DNA from: Terriglobales bacterium
GTDB taxonomy: Bacteria > Acidobacteriota > Terriglobia > Terriglobales > Acidobacteriaceae
Assembly: GCA_035561515.1 (NCBI GenBank)
Contig: DATMXP010000046.1
Span: 24,879 to 88,878, forward strand
DNA length: 64,000 nucleotides
Direction of reading: 5' to 3'
Under the pieces are notes generated by a model, which saw only the letters and a program-made list of their open reading frames with translations, did not search any database and was not told where the DNA came from. The translations under genes and the position numbers were made by a program. Positions 1 to 8,716 of the stretch are shown piece by piece. How positions within the stretch are numbered: the stretch's first letter is position 1; every line of letters starts with the position of its first letter.

Positions 1-38
1 GTTTCTGAGGCCGTTATACATATTGTGAAGCTGTTTTC

Positions 39-1922
39 TCATGTTGTGCTTGTCACCCGCTTACGAGCGTCCACGTGATTGCGATGCCAAAGTTCCAGCA
101 CCAGCAAATACCACATCGTTTCGCCGTAGAATGCAACGTCGTCGTTCTCATGCAACTCGCGCAGCTTGTGAATGAACTGTTTCTGGAAGTATCCGCGCTC
201 GAGCGTTCGGCGGTCGCTGAGCAGGTCATGCATCTGCGTTCTCAGCGTCGGGTTTTCCAACAGCCATTTTGAAACCGGTACTCCGAAGCCGTGCTTCTTT
301 TTGTACAGCACCTTTTCGGGCAAGATGCCCGTCATCGCCTGCTTGAAGATGAATCGCTTCTCGAATCCCTTCAGTTTCAGACTGGTTGGAATGGTTCCAG
401 TGAACTGCGCCAGTTCCGGATCAAGTAATGGATAGCGCACCTTGATTCCTGCCAGTTCGGCCGTGCCCTGCACCTTCCGGAGATCGTTGTCTGCCAACGT
501 CATTTTCACGTCCATGTACAGGTGCTTGTTTAACTCGGTTCTCGCGTTCGCCCGCTGGAAGTGTCCTTCGGCGATGGACAACCATGTTTCGGGGGGAGCT
601 TCGCGCAGAAACTGAGATTCAAAAACTTGGGCTGCCGGATTTTCCAGGAATACGTTGTACGACATCACGCGGCGCGGATTGGGAATCTGTGCCCGCCGCA
701 CATACCTGCGCGGCATGCTGAGCTTTCCGCTAGGTGGGAGAAGCTTGGTTCCCACGCTGATCAGCGACCGAAGCGGCCCCGGAACCATGTAGAACAACTG
801 GAATAACTTGTCGTCGGCGTAGCGCTGGTTGCCGCCAAAGATCTCGTCGCCGCCATCACCAGAAAGGAGGGTATCAATCCCATTCTCACGAGCCATTAAC
901 GCGCAGTAGTAGCAACCAACTGCTGAGGAATTCGCGAACGGCTCGTCATAATACTCGGCGAGCATATCCACCACAGCGACGGTGTCCGGCGCGTACAGGG
1001 CGCGTTCGAAATGCCGGGTCTTGAAGTGTCCGGCAGTAGTGCGCGCGTAATCGATCTCGCTCCAACGTTCATCTTCAAAGAAGATGGAAAACGTGTTCAC
1101 TGGAGAGTGCCGCTCGTTCATGAACGCAACAACGCTGCTGCTGTCCGTGCCGCCACTAAGAAACGCCCCGGTCTTTTCGGGCGCAAGATCCTTATACGTA
1201 CGCAGCACCGCTGCCCGCATCGCCTCACGCACACGTGTCGCCCACGCGCTAACGTTCCGGTCGCGGCTCTCTTCGTACTGCATGTCCCAGAACTTCTGGT
1301 GCCGAACTTTACCGCCTTCGCAGATCAGCAAATGTCCCGGGCGCATCTTCTCGACGTCTTTGAACGGCGTCATCGGCGCGGGCACCATGCTGTAAAGCAA
1401 GAAGTTAATTACGGCTGACGGATTGAGTTCAGCATCCTGACTACGGCCACTTAGGACGCTGCTTAGCCTGGATGCGAAGCAGATGCCGTCGTTCTCCTCG
1501 CTCCAATACAGAGACTTAATTCCAAGTGGATCGATGGCCAATACCAGTCTGCGAGCTGATTCATCCCAAATCGCTATGGCGAACGCACCAACAAGGTGCG
1601 CCACGAAATCTAGCTGGAACTGCTGGTAAAGGTGACTGACGATCTCGGCGACCGAAGTTCCGTCGGCGACAACGCCGCGCATTGCGAGCTTCGCCTTGAT
1701 GTCTGCAAGATTGATGAGGTCGCAATCAACCGCGGCAAAGATGCCATCTCTCTCGAAAACGGACTGCGTATCAAAACCCTGCACCGTCCCAAGCAAAGCC
1801 AACTTGTTGCCAACAGACCCTTGAATGCGCTGGTCGCGCACACGCAGACCCGAGAGCATCGGTTCCAGATCGCTCTTCAGCAACGGCCGTGTAAATGTGT
1901 GAAGCCCGCAAATCCCGCTCAT
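39..1922 (-). CDS. Asparagine-synthase-family amidotransferase with degenerate glutaminase half
   Basis: The protein is 627 aa and has the AsnB layout, an N-terminal class-II glutamine amidotransferase fold and a C-terminal ATP pyrophosphatase domain. The PP-loop SGGTDSS lies at about residues 256-262, followed by SGDGGDE and the C-terminal KKKHGFGVP motif, so the synthetase half looks intact. The N-terminus is MSGICG, placing the only candidate nucleophile at Cys5. The usual glutamine-binding motifs HRGPDD and NGEIYN are not present at the expected places. Amide transfer from glutamine is therefore doubtful. The start codon lies one base beyond the end of the next minus-strand gene (stop at 1924), so the two genes are cotranscribed. 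In exosortase-A-type EPS loci such proteins are thought to amidate or otherwise modify sugars. The substrate here is unknown. Confidence 0.9.
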   Translation of the reverse strand: MSGICGLHTFTRPLLKSDLEPMLSGLRVRDQRIQGSVGNKLALLGTVQGFDTQSVFERDGIFAAVDCDLINLADIKAKLAMRGVVADGTSVAEIVSHLYQQFQLDFVAHLVGAFAIAIWDESARRLVLAIDPLGIKSLYWSEENDGICFASRLSSVLSGRSQDAELNPSAVINFLLYSMVPAPMTPFKDVEKMRPGHLLICEGGKVRHQKFWDMQYEESRDRNVSAWATRVREAMRAAVLRTYKDLAPEKTGAFLSGGTDSSSVVAFMNERHSPVNTFSIFFEDERWSEIDYARTTAGHFKTRHFERALYAPDTVAVVDMLAEYYDEPFANSSAVGCYYCALMARENGIDTLLSGDGGDEIFGGNQRYADDKLFQLFYMVPGPLRSLISVGTKLLPPSGKLSMPRRYVRRAQIPNPRRVMSYNVFLENPAAQVFESQFLREAPPETWLSIAEGHFQRANARTELNKHLYMDVKMTLADNDLRKVQGTAELAGIKVRYPLLDPELAQFTGTIPTSLKLKGFEKRFIFKQAMTGILPEKVLYKKKHGFGVPVSKWLLENPTLRTQMHDLLSDRRTLERGYFQKQFIHKLRELHENDDVAFYGETMWYLLVLELWHRNHVDARKRVTSTT

Positions 1923-1923
1923 C

Positions 1924-3801
1924 TTAAGCCTTAAATGTCTGTTTCCATTTTGAATACATCAGTAATGACCACAGCTGGGGTGACCGATCCACCCGCCCCG
2001 ACTGATGTTGCTTCCATATCTTCTCGACGTGACGGCGATTAAGAATACCGTCATTCAGCGAAAAGATCGCTTCATAAGCAAGTTCCTTTAGCTCTTTACG
2101 GAACCACCGCGCAAGCGGAATCGCAAATCCCATCTTCGGACGGTAGAGGACGTCGTGCGGCAACGTCTTCTCCAGCGACTTCTTGAAGATGTACTTCCCT
2201 TCTCCATTTTTCAGCTTCAGGTTCGACGGCATGCGCGCCAACGCCTCGATCACGTGGTGATCGAGAAGCGGAGCGCGCACTTCAAGCGACACCGCCATAC
2301 TGGCGCGGTCAACCTTGGCCAGGATGTCATCAGGCAAATAGGTCTTGATATCCGTGTACTGGATGCGTGACAACGGATCGTCTGTGCCAGCTTCGTCATA
2401 ATGCTTCTGAAGTACGCTGATCGTGTCGTAAGCCGCGAGTTTGCGTTGCATGTCACCGCTGAGCAGTTCGGCTTTCTCGTGCGGCCGGAAAGTGGAAATG
2501 CTGTTGAAGTATCCTTCCAGCGGCGTCCGCGAAAGGCTCTGGAAAGTGGCTTTCCCGCGAAATACTCTTGGTGCCCACGACAGTGCCGGATACCATCTTC
2601 CCAGCGGACCAAACAAAGCGCGCCGGAATCCGTAAGGCAGCATCGACCGCATCTTGTTCTCATACATGTCGAGCTTGTATCGACGGTATCCAGCCAGGCT
2701 TTCGTCTCCGCCGTCGCCACCCAACGCAACCGTCACTCGCTCACGCGCAACCTTTGAGACGTAGTAGGTCGGCACCGCTGAGGAATCGGAGAACGGCTCG
2801 TCGTAATGCCAGACCAGTTTGTCCATGATGTCGACGGCATTCGCTCGAACAATTTGCTCATTGTGGTTGGTCTTGAAAAGATTCGCGACCGTGCGCGCGT
2901 ATTCCGACTCGTCAAACTTCGCTTCCTCAAAGCCGATGGAACATGTAACGACAGGGTCGTTCATCAGTCGGCTCATATTCGCAACAACAGCCGACGAGTC
3001 GACGCCGCCACTCAGGAACGCGCCTAGCGGCACTTCACTCATCAGTCGTACGCGAGTGGCATCACAGAGGAGGTGCTGAAGGACTTCGCACCACTCGTCC
3101 TCAGACCGCTGTTCCACCTGGCCAAAGCTCAGAGTCCAATAGGACTTCTCTCGAAGTCCATCCCGCGAAACCACCACAAAGTGCCCTGGGAGAACTTTTC
3201 GGACGCCGCGATAGATCGTCTTTGGAGCAGGTACATAACCCAGCGAAAAGTAGTCGGAAAGCGCCTCGAGATCGACGTCGTACTTTCGCTTCGGGTCCGC
3301 CGCGAGAAGCACTTTCAACTCGGAACCGAATACAACGTTCTCTTTGTCCGCTGTGTAAAAGAGCGGCTTCTTACCAACCCGGTCGCGGGCGAGAATCAGA
3401 ACACGCTTGTTTGAATCCCAGAGCGCGATCGCGAACATGCCGCGGAGCCGCTCGAAACAGGATTCACCATATTGCTCGTAAAGGTGAACGATCGCCTCGG
3501 TATCCGAGTTGGTGGCAAATCTGTGGCCACGCGCCAGCAGGTCAGCACGAAGATCGTTGTAGTTGTAGATTTCCCCGTTCAGCAGAACCCAAATCGTGCC
3601 GTCTTCATTGCTTAATGGCTGGTGTCCACCAGCTACGTCGATAATGCTCAGTCTGCGGTGGCCCAACCCTATTCCGGGGCCCACGAAAACGCCACCATCG
3701 TCCGGACCGCGATGCACGATCGTTTCGTTCATCCGATGGACGATTTGTCCGTCCATTGTGTCCATGCGATTCGGAGCGAAGATTCCGCTAATTCCGCACA
3801 C
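1924..3801 (-). CDS. Asparagine synthetase B-type amidotransferase of the EPS locus
   Basis: This is a complete AsnB-family enzyme of about 625 aa, matching in layout the exosortase-A-associated amidotransferase 1 family. I place the start at a GTG at 3801 because it puts the catalytic Cys at residue 2 (CGISG) and has a GAGGTG Shine-Dalgarno a few bases upstream. The reading frame also continues upstream to a TTG at 3843. HRGPDD (about residues 30-35) and NGEIYN (about 75-80) are present, so glutamine hydrolysis should work. The PP-loop SGGVDSS is at about 264-270 and the KMGFAIP motif is near the C-terminus. It overlaps the upstream glycosyltransferase by 14 bases, which indicates translational coupling within the left EPS operon. 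Confidence 0.93.
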   Translation of the reverse strand: MCGISGIFAPNRMDTMDGQIVHRMNETIVHRGPDDGGVFVGPGIGLGHRRLSIIDVAGGHQPLSNEDGTIWVLLNGEIYNYNDLRADLLARGHRFATNSDTEAIVHLYEQYGESCFERLRGMFAIALWDSNKRVLILARDRVGKKPLFYTADKENVVFGSELKVLLAADPKRKYDVDLEALSDYFSLGYVPAPKTIYRGVRKVLPGHFVVVSRDGLREKSYWTLSFGQVEQRSEDEWCEVLQHLLCDATRVRLMSEVPLGAFLSGGVDSSAVVANMSRLMNDPVVTCSIGFEEAKFDESEYARTVANLFKTNHNEQIVRANAVDIMDKLVWHYDEPFSDSSAVPTYYVSKVARERVTVALGGDGGDESLAGYRRYKLDMYENKMRSMLPYGFRRALFGPLGRWYPALSWAPRVFRGKATFQSLSRTPLEGYFNSISTFRPHEKAELLSGDMQRKLAAYDTISVLQKHYDEAGTDDPLSRIQYTDIKTYLPDDILAKVDRASMAVSLEVRAPLLDHHVIEALARMPSNLKLKNGEGKYIFKKSLEKTLPHDVLYRPKMGFAIPLARWFRKELKELAYEAIFSLNDGILNRRHVEKIWKQHQSGRVDRSPQLWSLLMYSKWKQTFKA

Positions 3802-4978
3802 GTGACACCTCGCTATGACGTAGCACGTTGTGCTTCTTCGCAAGCCCCCAGTAGAGGTCCCGATATGACGACACCATCTTTTCCAAACTGAATGTAGAAA
3901 CCGCCCGCCGTCGCGAATTTCCGCCCATTACACCGCGCCGTTCGGCATTGCCAGCGAGTTCCGCCAGGATCTGACTCAGTGCTCCAATATCTCTCGGCGC
4001 AAACACCGAACCACACTTATCGTTGCCTAGCACTTCGGGATTCCCTCCCACCTTGGTCGCAACCAATGGCAGTCCTGTGGCTAACGCTTCGAGGAGCGTG
4101 TTCGACATCCCCTCACTGATCGAAGGCAGCACAAAAGCATCCATCGCGTTGAGCAATCTTGGTGTGTCCGTCCGTGCGCCCGTAAAGTGGGCCCTCCCCT
4201 GCAGCGCGGGGTGCCGTTCAGCTATAGCACGCAATTCCTGCTGCAAAGGTCCATCTCCCACGATCATCGCTGCCACATCCATGCCTTGCCCTGCCAAGTT
4301 CGCTACTGAGATCAACAGCGTCTGTTGATCCTTGATCGGCACAAGCCTGCCGATGGTTCCAAAGACGCACGTCGTAGAACTAATTCCCAACTCCTGCCGG
4401 GCATCGCGCCTGGCATCCGGCATAGGCTTGAACTTATCGACGTTCACCCCGTTGTAGATCACGCCGATCCGCTTTGCCGGACAAAATGCTTGCTTAGCGT
4501 GGAAGTCTCGCAGATCTTTCGTGACTGCAAATACCGCCTGTGCCATTCGAAATGCCGCGGCCCGAAACAACCGCCGTCGCATCGGCATGCCCTCGAGCAT
4601 GTCCAGTTCATAGCCGTGTTCACTATGGATAGCCACTGGCACTCCAGCGATTCGAGCGGCCACCACAGCTTCCAGACAGCCCCAATTCCGCGAGTGCACG
4701 ATAGCGGGGCGGACCTCTCGAAATATCCTCACCAGTCGCGCCACATCGAGCCTAAGTCGCGATGCGGATTCCGCGGCAACCAGCACTTCCGCCTTCACCC
4801 GATCCGTCCACATCAGTCCTGGCTCAACGCCGCGCATCGTGCAAATCTGCTGCTCAATTCCGTCGTTCTGCAGACCTGCCATGATGTTGAGCATGCCGTG
4901 CTCAGCACCCCCAACACCCAGTCTTGTAACCACTTGCAGGATCTTGAAAGCCGGAGCTTTTTCCATCCTGTTCAACAC
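3788..4978 (-). CDS. GT4-family glycosyltransferase, EPS locus (sugar transferase 2-like)
   Basis: This is a GT-B-fold glycosyltransferase of the GT4 type, resembling the PEP-CTERM/exosortase-associated sugar transferase stp2 family. The N-terminal Rossmann half begins KILQVVTRLGVGGAE. The C-terminal nucleotide-sugar half contains the E-x7-E signature (SEGMSNTLLEAL) and the GG.PEVL loop. It should add a sugar to the growing lipid-linked repeat unit at the cytoplasmic face. The start is uncertain. A GTG at 4978 has a GGAAG ribosome site five bases upstream, an ATG at 4966 is the next choice, and the frame stays open to 5134 without a family-like extension. It sits between the BY-kinase-like gene and the AsnB gene in the same operon. 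Confidence 0.9.
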   Translation of the reverse strand: MLNRMEKAPAFKILQVVTRLGVGGAEHGMLNIMAGLQNDGIEQQICTMRGVEPGLMWTDRVKAEVLVAAESASRLRLDVARLVRIFREVRPAIVHSRNWGCLEAVVAARIAGVPVAIHSEHGYELDMLEGMPMRRRLFRAAAFRMAQAVFAVTKDLRDFHAKQAFCPAKRIGVIYNGVNVDKFKPMPDARRDARQELGISSTTCVFGTIGRLVPIKDQQTLLISVANLAGQGMDVAAMIVGDGPLQQELRAIAERHPALQGRAHFTGARTDTPRLLNAMDAFVLPSISEGMSNTLLEALATGLPLVATKVGGNPEVLGNDKCGSVFAPRDIGALSQILAELAGNAERRGVMGGNSRRRAVSTFSLEKMVSSYRDLYWGLAKKHNVLRHSEVSRVRN

Positions 4979-5137
4979 AGGGGCTTCCAACCGGGTTTCA
5001 AGCGCGTTGGAGCTGGACTGAGACAAGAATCCTCTGGGCACATTATGAGGCGGCAATGCGTTGTAAAGAAGGTGACTGCGGTAATGCCACCCAAGTTTAC
5101 TAGTTCGTACACATGCCAACGGCACGGAACGCACACC

Positions 5138-6064
5138 CTAACGCCCCGGAGCGTAATACCGGTAATAATAGCGGTGGTCGTTGTGGACTTCAGTTCCGTT
5201 ACATACCACGCCGAGAAATTTCTTCTTGTCGAAACGCGGCACTGCCCTTTCCACGAGTTCCCGAGGCGTCACATGCGGACGCACAATCGCGATCACCGCG
5301 TCGCAAGGCGCCGCAATCAAGTCGTAATCGGCCAGCGGCAACACCGGCGTGGCATCGATAATCACAAGCCGGAAAGTCTCATTCGTCCAGGAGATGAATT
5401 CCTTCCAGGCTGAGCTGGCAAACAGCTCTGGCGGAGGCACATTCGATGTACCCGCTGGCAGAACGAAAAGGTTCGAAAGGTCGGTCTTGAGAATTGCTTC
5501 CGCATACCGGGCCTTGCCCTCGAGGACTTCGCTCAAGCCGGTTCTTTCATGGGCCGCCAAGTTGCGAGAAACGCCCGCGGTCCGAAGGTCGGCGTCAACC
5601 AGGAGCACGTTTGCATTGCGCAACTGAGCACAGCACAGAGCCAGGTTCAGTGCGGTATAGCTCTTGCCTTCGCCCTTCACGGCGCTGCTGATTACCAGGG
5701 TCGTCAAACCCTGAGTTGCCTGAATTCTCGCGATGCGGGTTCGGAGTCCGCGATACGCTTCCACGACACCTTGCGTTAATTCATCGTCGTGCTCAAACAT
5801 CTTGGCGGAAGGCAGATGTGCGACCTTTAATTGTTCACACTCTTCCAGACGGAATTCATGCAGGCCTGCGGCGATCCGTTCCCCACCGACTCCGGCGAGC
5901 GACGCGAAACTCGAATCGGTATTCCGCGACTCCGGTCCAAATGACTTCCGGATACGATCCTGCGCGCCCTCCAGAAGCTTCTCGGCATCCGTGACGCTGA
6001 CATTCGAGACGGAGTTCTCCGTTCCCGGCTGCATCTTCCGTGCTTGACTAAAAAATCTACTCAT
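5138..6064 (-). CDS. BY-kinase-like CpsD/CapB ATPase of EPS biosynthesis
   Basis: This cytoplasmic P-loop ATPase resembles bacterial tyrosine kinases of the CpsD/CapB/EpsG type that partner with Wzz-like proteins. Walker A is GEGKS at about residues 131-135, preceded by SSAVK. Walker A' is LLVDADLR, and the Walker B region reads VIIDATPVLPLAD. The C-terminus carries a tyrosine cluster (YYYRYY), the usual autophosphorylation tail. A long hydrophilic N-terminal extension of about 115 residues precedes the ATPase domain. The ATG at 6064 is chosen because AGGGGGA lies just upstream. It overlaps the ATPase gene by 8 bases. In such systems phosphorylation cycling controls chain length together with the Wzz protein encoded two genes upstream. 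Confidence 0.92.
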   Translation of the reverse strand: MSRFFSQARKMQPGTENSVSNVSVTDAEKLLEGAQDRIRKSFGPESRNTDSSFASLAGVGGERIAAGLHEFRLEECEQLKVAHLPSAKMFEHDDELTQGVVEAYRGLRTRIARIQATQGLTTLVISSAVKGEGKSYTALNLALCCAQLRNANVLLVDADLRTAGVSRNLAAHERTGLSEVLEGKARYAEAILKTDLSNLFVLPAGTSNVPPPELFASSAWKEFISWTNETFRLVIIDATPVLPLADYDLIAAPCDAVIAIVRPHVTPRELVERAVPRFDKKKFLGVVCNGTEVHNDHRYYYRYYAPGR

Positions 6065-7004
6065 CCGATCCCCCTGCCGCCTGCCGCGCTTCACGCAAAG
6101 CCTGACTCAATATCTCAAGCGGAGTGCCACTTCGACGGGCGTTTCCCGCGACTGCTTCTTCAGCCTTCGGCTGCGATACATCGATTACATCAAGACCGAG
6201 GGCGACGTCATACACCAGGTCCGGCCCCACGTTTGAAGATTTACTTTGGAATCCCTTTTCCAGTGCACCATCACAAAGCAAATTAATCACGCGCGGAACC
6301 CCACGCGAATATTTGTGAACGGCCTCCACAGCGCTGTTTGTAAACGGCGAGTTGCCGCGCAATCCTGCATAATGGAGCCGCTGCATGATGTACGCCTGCG
6401 TCTCCGACTGCGAAAGAGAACGCAACTCCCGGCGTACTGCAATGCGCTGCCGGATCGCCGCCATCTCTGGAGAACCCACTACCTTTAGCAACTCCGGCTG
6501 ACCGCACAGAACTATCTGCAACAACTTCTCACGATACACATCCAGATTGCTCAGCAACCGGATCTCCTGGAGCAATTCCGGTGTGAGCAGGTGCGCCTCG
6601 TCAACGATGAGCACCGACGTTGATCCCCGTGCCTGATATTGGTGTAGCATTTCAATCAGAGCAGCCATGCGCTTGGGTTTCGAGGTATGCGGACATGCAA
6701 CTTCAAACTCGTCGAGCATGGTCTCGAGAAACTCATCGCGAGTCAGCGTCGGATTTACGATCAATGCTGACGCAATTCTTTCGTTGCCAGTCAGCTTCTG
6801 GACCAGAATCTCAAGGACCGTGTGCAACAGCGTTGTCTTGCCGGTTCCGACGGGACCTGTAAGCAGGAGAATTCCCTTCCGCTTGATGATCCCTCCCAGC
6901 AGAGCAACAAGCGAATCCCTGTGCGGTTCCGCGAGATGCACAAACCGCGGGTCCGGGGTCAGTTGAAAAGGTTCCTCTTTCAGTCCGTAGAAGCTAAGAT
7001 ACAT
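6057..7004 (-). CDS. ExeA/GspA-type AAA+ ATPase associated with exosortase-type EPS loci
   Basis: This 315-aa AAA ATPase resembles the XrtA/PEP-CTERM-associated ATPase family, which is related to ExeA and TniB. It opens with MYLSFYGLKEEPF, typical of the family. Walker A is GPVGTGKTT (residues 50-58) and Walker B is VLIVDEAH (about 131-138). Sensor and arginine-finger regions follow (LCGQPEL, RIAVRREL). No transmembrane or peptidoglycan-binding segment is visible. The gene starts only two bases after the stop of the Wzz-like gene and has no clear ribosome site, so translation is probably coupled. Its role in polysaccharide systems is not established, and assembly or gating of the export complex is inferred from context. 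Confidence 0.92.
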   Translation of the reverse strand: MYLSFYGLKEEPFQLTPDPRFVHLAEPHRDSLVALLGGIIKRKGILLLTGPVGTGKTTLLHTVLEILVQKLTGNERIASALIVNPTLTRDEFLETMLDEFEVACPHTSKPKRMAALIEMLHQYQARGSTSVLIVDEAHLLTPELLQEIRLLSNLDVYREKLLQIVLCGQPELLKVVGSPEMAAIRQRIAVRRELRSLSQSETQAYIMQRLHYAGLRGNSPFTNSAVEAVHKYSRGVPRVINLLCDGALEKGFQSKSSNVGPDLVYDVALGLDVIDVSQPKAEEAVAGNARRSGTPLEILSQALREARQAAGGSDE

Positions 7005-7006
7005 GT

Positions 7007-8569
7007 CTAAAGCATCCGTGACGTAATGTGGCCTATTCCGTAACCGATAATCGCGGCAATGACCACCGTCGCCGCGGCAGCGCTGATATCAATGATCGTG
7101 CCCCGCTTCTTTTCACCCCTGCTATACAGGCGTGGGACACCAACCAAAACTGGCTTTCCGTAGAGAGTCTCCGCTTCCTTTTCGGTCCGGACGGAGCCAT
7201 CCAGAAGTTCCAGAACGATAGCCAGGCCGATGCCCAACATCAGCCCTAATGCCAGCGATGCCGCCGCAATCAATGGACGGTTCGGCGAATAGGGTTTTTC
7301 TGGAACTTGTGCCGGATCGAGGATGACAAAACGCTCTCCCTGCTGGCGGTCCTCAATGGAGACTACGGTATCGTTGTTAAGTTTCGTGTTCAGTAAAGAA
7401 GTGTAGTGGGCTTTCAGCGTGTCGTAGTCGCGAGTCAGGTCCGTTAGCTTCTGCTGAACGATTGGGTACTGACCCAGCTTCGCCGAGTGATCCTGAATCT
7501 GTCGCTGGATGCGGTCCTGGTTTGCGGACTGCTCCTGGATTTCCTGGTCGATACGCTGTAACTGTGCTGCCAGTACCGGGTTGCGCGTATTCTTCTTCAC
7601 CTCGGAGGGCGTGGGGACAGCAGGAGCATTTCGCTCGTCTTGTTCTGCCTTCGCCTTCAGGTCATTCACCTGCGCCTGCAATTTCACGACGTCAGGATGC
7701 TTTGGACCGTAACGAACGGAAAGTTCGGCGAGTTGAGGAAGCAGTCGCTGCAACTGCTGCCGGTACGGACTTTGGCTCTGGTCCAGGTCAACCGTTGGCG
7801 CGGAAGTCGCCGCCATCGATTGCAGGTATACCCGTTGCTGTTGTGCCCGATTGATGCGGTCCTGCGTTGCCGTCAACTGCGACCGCAGGTTGTTCAGCAT
7901 CTCTATGTGGTACGACTGCGAGTCACCGGACTCCATGAGGTTCGCGGACTTGACCTTAGCGATCTCCTTCTCTTTTTCCGCGAGTTGCTGACGGGTCTTT
8001 TCCAGTTCATCTTCGAGCAGATTCTTGGTGCCTAGGACCTTATTCTCACGATCCTTCAGGTTCTCTTCAATGAACAGAGACGCCAACTGATTCGTCACCT
8101 GTGCCACAGTGACCGGATTGTTTCCTTTGTATGCGATCCGGAACGCATTCATCGGCATGCCGGCCGTCTGGACCATCTCCACGTCGATCGCGTCCGACAT
8201 CTTCTGAAGGATTTCCTGTTCCCCGATCTTGCCCTTTAATTCGGGATACAGATTCATCGTCTCAATGAGCTTCTTCAGACGGGACTGCGCCAGCACCTGC
8301 TGCCGAATGAGACCCAGACGATCCACTACGCTGCTCTGCGGCGACGCCACCAAGGCGTTGGCGACCTTTTGGGGATCGACCAGGATCTTGGTTTCCGCGC
8401 GATATGTACTCGGCAGCCGAAACGTGACGGTCACCGCCAACACAAACACTGCGAGCGCAGGCAGGATGATCGTCCGCTTACGGCGCTTGGCGACCTGAAT
8501 ATAGTCCTTCAGTTGAAGGCCGCCGGCCAGGTCCGAGAATGCGAAATTACTTTGACGGCTCTCGTTCAC
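7007..8569 (-). CDS. Wzz/EpsF-like polysaccharide chain-length determinant
   Basis: This is an inner-membrane polysaccharide co-polymerase of about 520 aa. A cytoplasmic N-terminus is followed by a membrane segment (about residues 32-50), then a long periplasmic region with strong coiled-coil character rich in Gln, Glu and Lys. A second membrane segment follows the proline-rich VPEKPYSPNRP motif that is characteristic of Wzz proteins, and a third hydrophobic segment lies at the extreme C-terminus. The GTG start at 8569 is favoured over the upstream TTG at 8611 because GGAG lies about six bases before it. It does not include a fused kinase domain. The separate BY-kinase-like gene downstream supplies that function. 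It should set the chain length of the exported polymer. Confidence 0.92.
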   Translation of the reverse strand: MNESRQSNFAFSDLAGGLQLKDYIQVAKRRKRTIILPALAVFVLAVTVTFRLPSTYRAETKILVDPQKVANALVASPQSSVVDRLGLIRQQVLAQSRLKKLIETMNLYPELKGKIGEQEILQKMSDAIDVEMVQTAGMPMNAFRIAYKGNNPVTVAQVTNQLASLFIEENLKDRENKVLGTKNLLEDELEKTRQQLAEKEKEIAKVKSANLMESGDSQSYHIEMLNNLRSQLTATQDRINRAQQQRVYLQSMAATSAPTVDLDQSQSPYRQQLQRLLPQLAELSVRYGPKHPDVVKLQAQVNDLKAKAEQDERNAPAVPTPSEVKKNTRNPVLAAQLQRIDQEIQEQSANQDRIQRQIQDHSAKLGQYPIVQQKLTDLTRDYDTLKAHYTSLLNTKLNNDTVVSIEDRQQGERFVILDPAQVPEKPYSPNRPLIAAASLALGLMLGIGLAIVLELLDGSVRTEKEAETLYGKPVLVGVPRLYSRGEKKRGTIIDISAAAATVVIAAIIGYGIGHITSRML

Positions 8570-8716
8570 ACAATACTCCACAGCTGTCGTAGCAATTGGG
8601 CTACCAAACAAAACTGCTGATTTATCTGCATTTTATGGCGAAAGATGCCCAAAAGAAAGCACCCCGCCGTCCATGAGTCTCACATTGAGCTCAGAACGTC
8701 GGGGCGTCTGTTCCAT

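Noticed and set aside
4325..5413. 362-aa plus-strand frame opposite the glycosyltransferase and kinase genes
   Set aside because: It crosses two clear minus-strand genes, has no ribosome site and His/Arg/Pro-rich composition typical of shadow frames.
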